Shown piece by piece: positions 27,601 to 34,870 of a DNA stretch of 64,000 nt. The notes beneath the pieces were generated by a model that saw only the letters and a program-made list of their open reading frames with translations, was not told the DNA's origin and did not search any database. This stretch comes from Actinomycetota bacterium (GTDB lineage Bacteria > Actinomycetota > Actinomycetes > Streptosporangiales > Streptosporangiaceae), in the NCBI GenBank assembly GCA_003168255.1, contig PMSU01000036.1:62001-126000 (forward strand), written 5' to 3'. Each line of letters opens with the position of its first letter. The stretch's first letter is position 1. The position numbers and the translations under genes are program-made.

Positions 27601-28001
27601 ACGTCGACGGCCGGCTCCTCGACCTGCCGGCCGTCGGCGGTGAAGCGGGTGCGGAGCATGCCGTGCCGGGCAACGGTCAACCGCAGCGCCGACTCCAGCC
27701 GGTCGATGTCCCAGCAGCCGTCGATCTCGTGGTAGACGTGGCTCGCGACGTTGCCGATCTCCACCGAGTCACCGCGGCCGATCAGGTAGCCGCGTTGCAG
27801 CAGAGTCAGCGGATAGCCGTTCGCCTCGGCCGACTGAGCGGCCGTCAGGTGGCTGATGAGCTCGGCCTTGACCGACCTGATACGGCTCACGAGCTCCGGG
27901 TCGACGCGCTGCTGCGGACCTTGCAGGCGCAGGTCTGTCCCCGAGACGGTGAGCCCGAGACCGCGCGCCTCCACCTCCGCGAGCACCTGGAGATGGTTCA
28001 C
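24612..28001 (-). CDS. NRPS TubC-Cy-A-T, predicted cysteine-activating, heterocyclising
   Basis: 1129 residues from GTG at 28001, overlapping the upstream stop (GTGA); the longer frame upstream is inside the neighbour and non-coding. Residues 1-52 are a TubC-type docking domain. The condensation-family domain has D-GLVM-D-GIS in place of HHxxxDG, i.e. the DxxxxDxxS of heterocyclisation (Cy) domains. Adenylation motifs include YTSGTTGEPKG and GGPTETT. The specificity positions read D-L-Y-N-M-S-L-I-W-(K), one change from the well-known cysteine code DLYNLSLIWK. Carrier motif is YDLGGDSLAA. It should couple Cys to the upstream acyl group and cyclise it to thiazoline. A Gly-Thr-Ala repeat links A and T. 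Confidence 0.92.
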   Translation of the reverse strand: MNHLQVLAEVEARGLGLTVSGTDLRLQGPQQRVDPELVSRIRSVKAELISHLTAAQSAEANGYPLTLLQRGYLIGRGDSVEIGNVASHVYHEIDGCWDIDRLESALRLTVARHGMLRTRFTADGRQVEEPAVDVRIDRLDLRGEPEAGQQARLNALREQRSHRILPYDRAPMLAVEVTLLAGDRMRLHVGHDGLVMDGISMFLFFRDWWGCYTGDSEPAGGKVSFADYVASLEAMRAKPPAQRSRAYWLDRIQDLPPHPGLALQANPSAITRPRFVQYAARLDQPSWARLKVQAASAGLTPTGMLLAAYAETLARWGAGSQFTLTTTVANRPPIHPHIADAIGNFSQTLLIEIDIDRRSTFGERAHALQTQLRRDLDHRHFSGIEVLRELARRRSSADARMPFTFNSAIGYVQADVDGSTLELFGPEVYTSSQTPQVWLNVFAFEQHGGVIVQFDAVDGLFPDAMISAMVGGYQRLLDSLLDETTWSAKTFDLLPQDQRARRDEANDTARPMPAQLLLDAFAAQAARTPDAPAILTTSASVSYGELRQRAEHAAGWLRARQIGRDELVGLIMHRGPEQIVGILAAVLAGGAYLPVDAGLPAERVRYMLRDGRVRCVLTNAGWQAGHGDTIDTLALDAAGPLDAGPGGSGCPPLPGASPDDLAYVLYTSGTTGEPKGVMVSQRSVANVVADCNARFGIGEADRFIAVSAFNFDLSVYDVFGALSAGAALVLPDPEGATDPAHWLELCDRFGVTVWNSVPAIAGLMAEHAQLHGGARLGALRLIMLSGDRIPPSLPAALRRLKDGLTLMSLGGPTETTIWNILHPIGDEDGSHPIPYGRPNANNRAYILDPDGLDTPDWVTGEICAAGTGLARGYWADEARTAECFSRDERRRERLYRTGDLGRYLPDGSIDIAGRSDFQIKINGYRIEAGEVETRLAEIHAVKQAVVVPQAAARGDRLVAHLTAAGDVRPTQEEIRRALREHLPDYMTPSAVVWHESLPLTRNGKVDRGKLTVMTPLAGTAGTAGTAGTAGTAGAAAAAAGETTGLERELTEVWASVLRIPAASIEPDGNFYDLGGDSLAAARIFTGVRKQFGVSITLDRLYDVRTIRAMAAFIEAGRASAKGPGAVGAA
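24903..24952 (-). repeat. 9-base tandem repeat in A-T linker
   Basis: Five to six perfect copies of tcccggcgg encode GTA repeated, forming a flexible linker before the carrier domain of the Cy-A-T NRPS. Confidence 0.9.
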
Positions 28002-30283
28002 GCCTTCACCACCACTTCCGCCGCCAGCGCCGGGCTGCCCGACAGGGCAGCGTTGGCTGAGAGGAATGCGGCGAGTTCCGCGACCGTGCGGTCGCCGAAC
28101 AGGTCCTCCACGGTCACGTCCGCGCCGGTGCGTTCCAGGATCTGGTACTGCAACGCGATCACCTGCATCGACTCGATGCCGAGCGCTACCAGCGTCGCGT
28201 CCGCCACTTGCTTGTCCTCGGGCAGCCGCACTGCCTCGCGGACCAGGCCGCAGAGCCAGGGCAGCAGGGCCGCTGGCTGTGTCTCGGGCTCGGGCTGCGC
28301 GCCGAAGAACACCTGCCGGGCCAGGTTCACGCGGGTACCCGGCGGCACGAGTGTCACTATCCGCGGCCACTGGGTCGGCGGTTCGATGCCGAGCGCCGCG
28401 GCGAGCCTGGCCGCGAAGCGTGGCATCACCGGTGCGGCGCAGTGGGCGAGCAGCTTGGCCGCGGCGAGCTCCAGCGCGATGGCGGTACGCGCCTCATCCT
28501 TCCAGTCATCGATGTCCAGGATCGCGCCTTCGAGGCCTTTGAAGCGCAGTGTGTCTTCGACTATGCCGCGCAGCGTCTCGGCAGCGCCGTTCAGGGAAAA
28601 TCCGTCTTGCCCTAGGCAGCCGGCCATCGCGCCGAGCCGGTTCTCCAGCCTGGCCAGGAAAGCGGTGTGCTCCGGCGTCCAGGTGCCTGCGTCAGGGACG
28701 ATGCCGCCGTAGCGGGCCTGCACGCGGGCGCCGAGGTCGTTCAGCCAGCCTTGCCAGCTGCCGACGAGCGTCTCCTGCACGACCGCCTCGTACTCGGCGA
28801 GCGTGAAGTTGGTGCGGCGGGTCTCCGGGCGGGTCTGGGCCAGGTAGAACCGGACGGCATCGACGCTGGCCGGGGACAGGATGTCCTTGCCCCAGATCGC
28901 GTGCCTGCGGCTGGTGGAGAACTTGTCGCCGTCAAGCAGATAGAACTCGTTGACGTTGTAGTCGACGTCGGGGGTCCATTCCGGATTGGCGGTCTTGTAC
29001 AGTGCCGGGCCGAGTATGGAGTGGTAGAAGGTGTTGTCGTAGCCGAGGAAGTGCACAATCTTCCAGTCGTCCTGCGGCGCGTCGGCTCGCCAGTCGAACC
29101 CGAGCGTGCGGCCGAGCTTTTCGATTCCGTAGATGAAGCCGAACGCCAGCTCGATCCACACCCAGATGACCTGGCCGGGCACGTCCTTCTCGGTCGGCAG
29201 CACGCCCCATGACGACGGGTGGGTGAGCGCGACGTCGATCCGGTCACGCTGAAAGATCCGGTTCGCGAGCTCACGCAGCCGGACCGGGGCGCGCCCGACA
29301 TGGTGGTGCTCCAGCACATCGGCCCGCAGGTCGTGCAGGGACAGCGTGTACCGGACGATCGTGTCCGCACGTGGCTCGGCGGTGCCGTTGGCCGCATGCG
29401 GCTCGATCAGGTCGACGCAGAAGTTAGGCTCGCCGCACACCTCGCAGATGTTCCCGCCGGTGGCAGTGCCGCAGGTGGGACAGCCGCCGTTGACGTAGGG
29501 CTCGTAGAGGTACTGCCCGGTCTCGCCGTCGAACAGCGCGGCGCCGTCGCGGCGGGTGACCCGTCCGGAGTCGACGAGGCGGGTGAAGAACGCCCGGAGC
29601 GCGCCGGGATAGCGCTCGTCCGTGCTGGTGTGCGTGATCTGGTCCGGCACGATGTCCATCAGCCGGAGCGTTTCCTCGATCTCGGCGCCGTAGTGCGCGG
29701 CCACCTCGGCGGGCGAGCGCCCCTCACGCCTGGCGCATTCGGCGACATAGCTCTGGAAGTCGTCGGTGGCGGCCAGGTGCCAGACGCGTCGGCCGTTCAT
29801 CCGCTGGAAGCGGACGAACGCGTCGGTACCGAGATAGGGCCCGGAGAGGTGACCTATGTGCAGCCCGCCATTTGGCGTCGGCGGCGTGGAGAACGCGAAG
29901 ATCGGCCGGTCGCCGAATCGCCTGCGGTCAGTCCTCGGCGCGATCCGCGAGGCGCGAGGCGAGTCCCGCCAGTAGAACGTGGCGAAGATGAGATCGGCGG
30001 CGCCTGTGTTGTCGAGGACGTGCGTCTCGAACGGCTCGAACTGGATCGCCATGCCGGGCGACACGGGGGTGCGCTTGCCGTCCACGACCAGGTCGCCGGA
30101 GCCGGAGACGATGACGAACGTCTCGGTCTCGTCGTGCTGATGCGGATCCGAATGATGACCCGGCGGGACCTTGCCCCATGCCGCGCCCACGCCCATCGAT
30201 TCGACCGCGCTCATGTCAATCTCGCTCAGGTCGATGCCGAACGAGCGGTGCAGCGAATCCGCGTCATACGTACTGGTGATCAC
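27998..30283 (-). CDS. Hydrazine synthetase: cupin-MetRS-like fusion with C-terminal carrier domain
   Basis: 761 residues from GTG at 30283 behind GAAGGAG; overlaps the oxidase stop by 20 bases. Residues 1-110 are a cupin (H48-Q-H50, E54, H88 as likely metal ligands). Residues 125-640 resemble methionyl-tRNA synthetase: HIGH at 142-145, a Cys4 knuckle (C268, C271, C280, C283) and KFSTS at 454-458 replacing KMSKS. Cupin-MetRS fusions of s56-p1 (Spb40) and triacsin (Tri28) pathways join N6-hydroxylysine and glycine through an ester that rearranges to an N-N bond. Residues about 690-750 form an extra carrier-protein domain with ALGIESMQ, Ser705 being the expected phosphopantetheine site. This could tether an intermediate or product. 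It is not a housekeeping MetRS. Confidence 0.9.
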   Translation of the reverse strand: MITSTYDADSLHRSFGIDLSEIDMSAVESMGVGAAWGKVPPGHHSDPHQHDETETFVIVSGSGDLVVDGKRTPVSPGMAIQFEPFETHVLDNTGAADLIFATFYWRDSPRASRIAPRTDRRRFGDRPIFAFSTPPTPNGGLHIGHLSGPYLGTDAFVRFQRMNGRRVWHLAATDDFQSYVAECARREGRSPAEVAAHYGAEIEETLRLMDIVPDQITHTSTDERYPGALRAFFTRLVDSGRVTRRDGAALFDGETGQYLYEPYVNGGCPTCGTATGGNICEVCGEPNFCVDLIEPHAANGTAEPRADTIVRYTLSLHDLRADVLEHHHVGRAPVRLRELANRIFQRDRIDVALTHPSSWGVLPTEKDVPGQVIWVWIELAFGFIYGIEKLGRTLGFDWRADAPQDDWKIVHFLGYDNTFYHSILGPALYKTANPEWTPDVDYNVNEFYLLDGDKFSTSRRHAIWGKDILSPASVDAVRFYLAQTRPETRRTNFTLAEYEAVVQETLVGSWQGWLNDLGARVQARYGGIVPDAGTWTPEHTAFLARLENRLGAMAGCLGQDGFSLNGAAETLRGIVEDTLRFKGLEGAILDIDDWKDEARTAIALELAAAKLLAHCAAPVMPRFAARLAAALGIEPPTQWPRIVTLVPPGTRVNLARQVFFGAQPEPETQPAALLPWLCGLVREAVRLPEDKQVADATLVALGIESMQVIALQYQILERTGADVTVEDLFGDRTVAELAAFLSANAALSGSPALAAEVVVKA

Positions 30284-31343
30284 CTGTGACTCCTTCGCTC
30301 CCTTGGTGGTGCAGCAGATCCGCTACTTCCGATCCGATCGCCGGAGCGAGCCGGTAGCCGGACCCGTTCGCGGCTCCGGCGAACACGATCCGCCCCGCCC
30401 CGTCCAGCGCGCGCACCAGCGGTTCCCGGTCAGGGCTGTACGCGTCGCAGAACACCCGCCCGGATCCGCACGCGTCCGCCATCCCCGGCGCGTAGCGGCG
30501 CAGGCAGTCGCGGGCCGCACCGATGTCGGAGGAGGACAGGCCCTCGGGCAGCGCGTCAGGATCGACGTCCCACTCCTGGCAGGAGTAGCTGAACAGCCAG
30601 TGCCCGCGATCGATAAGAGGCAGCAGGAAAGCGTCGTCCTCGTCGAAGACCACGACCTCGTCGGTGCTGTCAGGCCGCTGCTCGATGTGCAAGGCGACGA
30701 TCTTCTTCACCCGCAGCCCGAGTGGGCCAAGGCGGTCCTGCCAGGCCGGGGCGGACAGCCACGGTCCCGGCGCCAGCACCACGGAGTCGGCGACGAGCCG
30801 CTCGCTCGTCCCGCCATGCACGGTGACTGTGCCGTCATCGGACGCGAGCCCGGTCACCGCGACGCCCTCGAGGAAGCGCACCCGCGGCCGGAGCTCGGCG
30901 GCGACAGCCTGGGCAAGCTGATACACGTCGGCGTAATGACAGCCAGCGATGCGCCACGCCCGTGACCCCTCCGGAACCGAGATCGCGGGGTTGGGCACGC
31001 CGTCGACTGGAGTCGGGGCAGCCTGGCTCAGGTATCCGCCGCCAAGCCGGTCGCCGTCCGCACGGCAGGAGATCACGGTCGCGCCGATCGGGTGGATCGC
31101 CGCGTCGGGGTGGCGAAGCTTCAGATCCGCGTAATACGCATGGCTATAAGCCGACATGCGTCGCGTCCGCGGCGTCGACCCTCGAGGCAGGTGTAATCCT
31201 GCGGACCTGCGGCTGGCCCCGGCGCCGACAGCGTCACGGTCGACCACGGTGATCGAGGCGTCCGGATCACGGGCGGCCAGTTCACGCGCAACTAGGCACC
31301 CGATGACCCCAGCGCCTATGACGACAGTAGCGGGCTGCGTCAT
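30264..31343 (-). CDS. DAO-type FAD-dependent oxidase (hydrazine-releasing step)
   Basis: 359 residues. Starts with the FAD-binding VVIGAGVIG (residues 7-15) and ends with RIVFAGAANGSGYRLAPAIG, the pattern of D-amino-acid/glycine/sarcosine oxidases. In the known pathway the homologous oxidase (Spb39, Tri27) oxidises the N6-(carboxymethylamino)lysine intermediate so that it falls apart into hydrazinoacetic acid and 2-aminoadipate semialdehyde. Position between the N-hydroxylase (4 bases upstream) and hydrazine synthetase (20-base overlap) gives the same gene trio. Substrate is inferred from this context. Confidence 0.87.
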   Translation of the reverse strand: MTQPATVVIGAGVIGCLVARELAARDPDASITVVDRDAVGAGASRRSAGLHLPRGSTPRTRRMSAYSHAYYADLKLRHPDAAIHPIGATVISCRADGDRLGGGYLSQAAPTPVDGVPNPAISVPEGSRAWRIAGCHYADVYQLAQAVAAELRPRVRFLEGVAVTGLASDDGTVTVHGGTSERLVADSVVLAPGPWLSAPAWQDRLGPLGLRVKKIVALHIEQRPDSTDEVVVFDEDDAFLLPLIDRGHWLFSYSCQEWDVDPDALPEGLSSSDIGAARDCLRRYAPGMADACGSGRVFCDAYSPDREPLVRALDGAGRIVFAGAANGSGYRLAPAIGSEVADLLHHQGSEGVTGDHQYV

Positions 31344-31347
31344 CGCA

Positions 31348-32667
31348 CTATGCTCCCTTGAATTCTCCTATGGATGACTTGGTCATCCATTCGATGAATG
31401 AGTTCAACTGGTTGTCGGTACGGATGCCGCGCAGCCGGTCGAGGATCCGCTGGCTGCGCCAGGCATTGAGGCTCAGGTTGGGATCGGCGAGGCCGCGCTG
31501 TCCGCGCGCGGCGTTCTGCACGAAAACGTTGTGTCTCGCCGGGCCATCCCACTGAACGGCGAAATTGTCGTCGATCTTGTACTCGTCGCCCTCGCGCTCC
31601 AGCCGCGACGCGATCGGCTCCAGGAAGTCCACCGGCGTCGGGCTAAACCCGGTGGCCCAGATGACTAGGTCCAGCTCCACGTTCTCGCGGACGTCTCCGT
31701 GGTCGTTGTGGGCGAGCGTGAGGTTCCACGCATGTTGCGGCCCGCGAGCGATGTCGGTGACGTTGCGGTTGGGGTAGAGCGCCACGAGATCCCGGTAGCC
31801 GTTGATGAAGCAATGCATGTAGATGCGCTGGTAAATGAGCCGCAAGGTGGCATGAGATATGCCGTCGCTGGTCAGGACGTGGCGCATATTTAAGGCGTGC
31901 CGGGTCTCGGTATCGAGCCTCGCGAAGTAGTCCGAGTAGCTCGGCGTGTAGTAGTCGTTGGTGAACGGCGAATCGTCCAGCGGGAAGTAGTTGGGCCGCC
32001 GGGATATCCAGACGACCCGCCGCGGTAGCTCGTCCTCGGGGCGGGAGACGAGGTTGAGGAACGCCTCCGCGCCGGACTGGCCGCCGCCGACCACGCCGAC
32101 GCGCAAGCCGCGCAGGTCCTTCGCCCTGCTGAGGAAATCGCTTACGTGGAATTGCCGGTCGCCGAGGTGGGCCTGCGCCTGGGCCGGCACCCGCGGCTGG
32201 ACTCCCACGCCGATCACGATGTTGTCCGCGGTCACTGTCTTCGTGCTGGTGCGGATCCGGAACGCGTTGGCGTACTCGACAGACAGCACCTCTTGGCCGA
32301 AGACGATGTTCTTGTTCTTGCAGCTAGCCCATTCCAAGTAATTGCGGAATTCCTGGCGCGGTACGGCGTCGAACTGCGCATTTAGGAAATGATAGATGCG
32401 ACCGTGCTCGTGTAGATAAGACAGAAAGGAGTACGCGTTGGTCGGCTCTGAAAGGGTGACCAGATCCTTAAGCATAGAGACTTGGAGCGACGCGTCCGGC
32501 ATTTGCTGACCGTCGTGCCACCCAAATCTTTCTTTCTTGTCCAGAAAGAGATTAGTGATCTCGGGATGACTGTGCATCAGTGCTGCCAGGCTCAGGTTCG
32601 CTGGCCCAACACCGATGCCGACGCAGCGGTAGTGTCGCGGATGTTCGTCCGCCACTTCCTGTACCAA
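31348..32667 (-). CDS. Lysine/ornithine N-hydroxylase (flavin N-monooxygenase)
   Basis: 439 residues. Motifs of the SidA/IucD/PvdA family: FAD site GIGVGPANLSLA near residue 18, NADPH site VGVVGGGQSGAEAF and the C-terminal ATGF of VIWATGFSP. It oxidises the side-chain amine of a free basic amino acid with NADPH and O2. Next to the cupin-MetRS gene the expected product is N6-hydroxylysine, the hydroxylamine half of the future N-N bond. The first possible start is TTG at 32667 with GAAAGG about nine bases upstream; a GTG four codons later is the alternative. It is the first gene of the long - strand transcript, so the cluster promoter should lie in 32668-32950. Confidence 0.88.
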   Translation of the reverse strand: MVQEVADEHPRHYRCVGIGVGPANLSLAALMHSHPEITNLFLDKKERFGWHDGQQMPDASLQVSMLKDLVTLSEPTNAYSFLSYLHEHGRIYHFLNAQFDAVPRQEFRNYLEWASCKNKNIVFGQEVLSVEYANAFRIRTSTKTVTADNIVIGVGVQPRVPAQAQAHLGDRQFHVSDFLSRAKDLRGLRVGVVGGGQSGAEAFLNLVSRPEDELPRRVVWISRRPNYFPLDDSPFTNDYYTPSYSDYFARLDTETRHALNMRHVLTSDGISHATLRLIYQRIYMHCFINGYRDLVALYPNRNVTDIARGPQHAWNLTLAHNDHGDVRENVELDLVIWATGFSPTPVDFLEPIASRLEREGDEYKIDDNFAVQWDGPARHNVFVQNAARGQRGLADPNLSLNAWRSQRILDRLRGIRTDNQLNSFIEWMTKSSIGEFKGA

Positions 32668-33376
32668 TGTCGTTGACCTTTCGGGGAGGTTTCAGAAAGG
32701 GTCGCGGCACCGTTTGCCGCTGCCCGGCCAGCCAGGCAGGGGCCGCGGCAGGCATCGCCGCGGTCACCACCGTCTCGGCGAACCGCCGGGACCTAACTCG
32801 CTGGCGCGCCCCCATCGGCGTACACACCCCTCACACAATCCGGCCTGACGATCACGTGCCGGCGAGGCTCCATGGCAACCGTCGCACCAGGCACCCCGGC
32901 ATCGTGCACCAGGACCAGTTCCCCCCACGGCCGACACGCCGGGAGGGTGTCAATTGATTACATTACAGGATGAGACGGTCGAAACAACGGTGCGGCCCTC
33001 GCGGAAGGACGGGACCGATGTGGCGTCTGTGGCAAAGGAATCCGGCCGGCAGAGCAGGGTCCGCGGATCGGGTGGTTTCGCGCTCAAGTGGAACGCGGCG
33101 CCGCGGAGCCGGCGTCGCGGGGCCGTCATCCTGGACCGGTTCAGGCGGCCGGTGACTGCTGAGCGACATCCGCGTAAACGATTAGTGTCGTCACCGGATC
33201 TGGCTCTAGCCGCTGGACATTCCGGCCCCAGCACGGCTGGGGTGCGGGCCCCGCGTCCACGAGTTCTTCTCATGAGGTGATCACCGTCGCCGCGGCGGGT
33301 CCCCGTGGGCCGGCGAGTGCATCGGCAGGCTTTCACCTACGAAGGGCGCTGACCACTCCAACAGTGAATGGCGGCG
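32668..33376. other. Gene-poor region upstream of the cluster operon
   Basis: About 700 bases. The part next to 32667 must carry the promoter of the N-hydroxylase-led transcript, though no clear -35/-10 pair or iron box was found. An AT-rich patch (caattgattacattacagg) lies near 32950. Beyond it is a short relic of a flavin monooxygenase 3' end (33072-33114). No intact gene is supported. Confidence 0.5.
33072..33114 (-). pseudogene. Relic of a flavin monooxygenase 3' end
   Basis: 43 bases that match 44791-44834, inside the intact monooxygenase gene on the same strand, at 42 of 44 positions (one deletion, one substitution). On the - strand they encode RRLRGAAFHL, compared with RRLRDAAFHF in the intact enzyme. 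After the one-base deletion the frame is lost. Confidence 0.65.
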
Positions 33377-33507
33377 TCAGGCATGGCGGATCACGTCGAT
33401 GAGACGCCACACCCCGCTGCTCGGGTTGTTGCCTGGTAAACCATCTCTCATGTGCTTTTCGTCGAGCTTTACCGCCCATCCCCTCGCTTCGTCGTAACGG
33501 TCGGCGA
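33377..33507 (-). pseudogene. Fragment resembling the C-terminus of an RloB-like protein
   Basis: The - strand reads ADRYDEARGWAVKLDEKH, then NPSSGVWRLIDVIR and a stop. The spacing of A..LD..H and NPSSGV.RL resembles the end of RloB-domain proteins, which normally follow an AAA ATPase of the RloA/AbiEii type. Only about 44 codons remain. The call rests on recalled family pattern and on the ATPase relic just upstream. Confidence 0.4.
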
Positions 33508-33558
33508 GTACCCCCGACGAACGCGAGCAGATCAAGCCGAACCGCAGCCTTCGAGGGG

Positions 33559-33794
33559 CGCCACGCAAGGTAGCGACGGCCGATCGCTTCTTCCTTGCTC
33601 GGGTCGATGTCGACAGGGGGGTAAAGGCGCGTGCTGCCGTCCGCGTTCTTCTCAGAGAACCAGATCTGGTCGCGGCCGACGAGGCGATCACCGATCGAAT
33701 CGCCCAGGATTGCGACGTCATGAGAGTTGAGCGCGAGTTGGGCTCGTCGCGGGTTGGACCTCGGATCCTGGAAAAGGCGGATCAGCTCTGCGAC
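33559..33794 (-). pseudogene. C-terminal fragment of an AAA-family (RloA/AbiEii-like) ATPase
   Basis: The - strand frame encodes AELIRLFQDPRSNP, AQLALNSHDVAILG, RDQIWFSEKNADGSTRLYP and IGRRYLAWR. This is the characteristic end of AAA_15/AAA_21 ATPases found in abortive-infection and anti-phage modules, including the conserved SHD after the Walker B region. The upstream part with Walker A is missing, and a TAG stop lies immediately before the fragment. A frame change separates it from the RloB-like fragment downstream. Confidence 0.6.
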
Positions 33795-33812
33795 TAGCTA
33801 GATCCACGGCCC

Positions 33813-34742
33813 CTATGGGCGGACCTCGTAGATGAGGTTGAAGGGTGTTTCGGCTGCGCGGCGGAAGCGGGTGAAGCCGGCATCGGTGATGAGCTGCCTG
33901 ATCGCGGCCTCGCCGGCTTGCGCACCGAGTGTGTAGCCGCCTGCCTGTGACATGGCGTTGGGGATGCACAGCAGGGTGGAGGCGTTGTAGTAGATGCGGC
34001 CGACGGGGTTGAGGTTGTCGTTGATGGTGTCGCCGGCGTTGGGTTCGGCGATGAGCCACGTGCCGTCGGGTGCTAGCGCCTGGCGGATGTGGCGGGCGGC
34101 GGAGAGCGGGTCGCCCATGTCATGCAGGCAGTCGAATGTCGCCGCAAGGTCGTAGCCGGTGCCGGAGAACGCGGCGGCGGTGGCGACCTCGAAAGTCGCC
34201 CGGCCGCTGACTCCGGCGTCCTCGGCGCGCTTGCGGGCGAGGTCGATCGATTGGTCATGGTAGTCCGAGCCGGCGAAGGCGGAGTTCGGGTACTCGCGGG
34301 CGAGCAGGATCGTCGATGCGCCGAGCCCGCAGCCGATGTCAGCGACCTTGGCACCGGACAGGAGCTTTTCCTGCACGCCCTCCAGCGCGGGGCTGCTCGG
34401 CCTTAAGCGCACCCAGCGCGAGCACGAACGCGCCCGGGACATAGACGCCACCGTCGGGGTTGGCCAGCGCGAACGCCTGTTCCTCGGTCATCGAGTAGGT
34501 GTCAGCCGCCGGGTCGTATTCGACGTAGCCGCCCGCCGCCTGCCGCATAGCCATTCGGCGACGTAACGGGGGCTGGTCTTCGTGCGGGCGGCTAGTTCCT
34601 CTGCGCGGGCGGGCCCGGCAGCCAGCGCCTCATACAGGCCGAGCCGGTGGCCGATCACCACGTTGCCTGCAGCGACGGTCGCGCCCAGGTCGGCGATGAA
34701 CCGGGCCAGGAACTCTTGCAGCTTCTCGGTATCGATGGCCAT
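33813..34742 (-). pseudogene. Broken SAM-dependent methyltransferase
   Basis: Three consecutive frames together read as one protein. 34742 down to about 34555 gives the winged-helix start (VVIGHRLGLYEALAAG, RYVAEWL). A second frame continues QAAGGYVEYDPAADTYSMTEEQAFALA and VYVPGAFVLALGALK. A third frame from about 34400 down gives PALEGVQEKLLSGAKVADIGCG and the class I methyltransferase body ending at 33813. Compared with the family, roughly 50 residues are also missing between the second and third pieces. Two frameshifts plus a deletion mean it is very unlikely to be functional. Start ATG and GGAGGAG upstream are still intact. Confidence 0.8.
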
Positions 34743-34795
34743 GACGATCTCCTCCTAAGTTCAGATCTAGTGCTCACCTGAGGTTCGGCCGGGCT

Positions 34796-34825
34796 GTTGC
34801 AATGGCGTCGCAACGGCATTGCAAC
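34796..34825. promoter_or_regulatory. Candidate operator: 9-bp inverted repeat
   Basis: GTTGCAATG and CATTGCAAC form a perfect inverted repeat with a 12-base spacer that itself contains GTCGCAAC. It lies in the divergent region between the methyltransferase pseudogene and the hydrolase-glycosyltransferase gene, 46 bases before that ATG. Regulator unknown. Confidence 0.55.
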
Positions 34826-34870
34826 AGGGACCGCTAGGACTGGTGCATCAGCTAAGGCCAGGAGGGCACG

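Noticed and set aside
27998..30283. Housekeeping methionyl-tRNA synthetase
   Set aside because: It has an N-terminal cupin, a C-terminal carrier domain, KFSTS instead of KMSKS, no tRNA anticodon-binding consensus that I could see, and it lies in an NRPS operon.
5394..32667. Hydroxamate siderophore cluster (N-hydroxylase, NRPS and EntS-like exporters)
   Set aside because: The cupin-MetRS fusion and DAO-type oxidase beside the N-hydroxylase fit hydrazine formation better; no acetyl- or formyltransferase, iron-uptake genes or clear iron box were found.
32954..33280. 108-codon + strand open frame as a gene
   Set aside because: Arg/Pro/Ser-rich, no ribosome site, and it is antisense to the monooxygenase relic.
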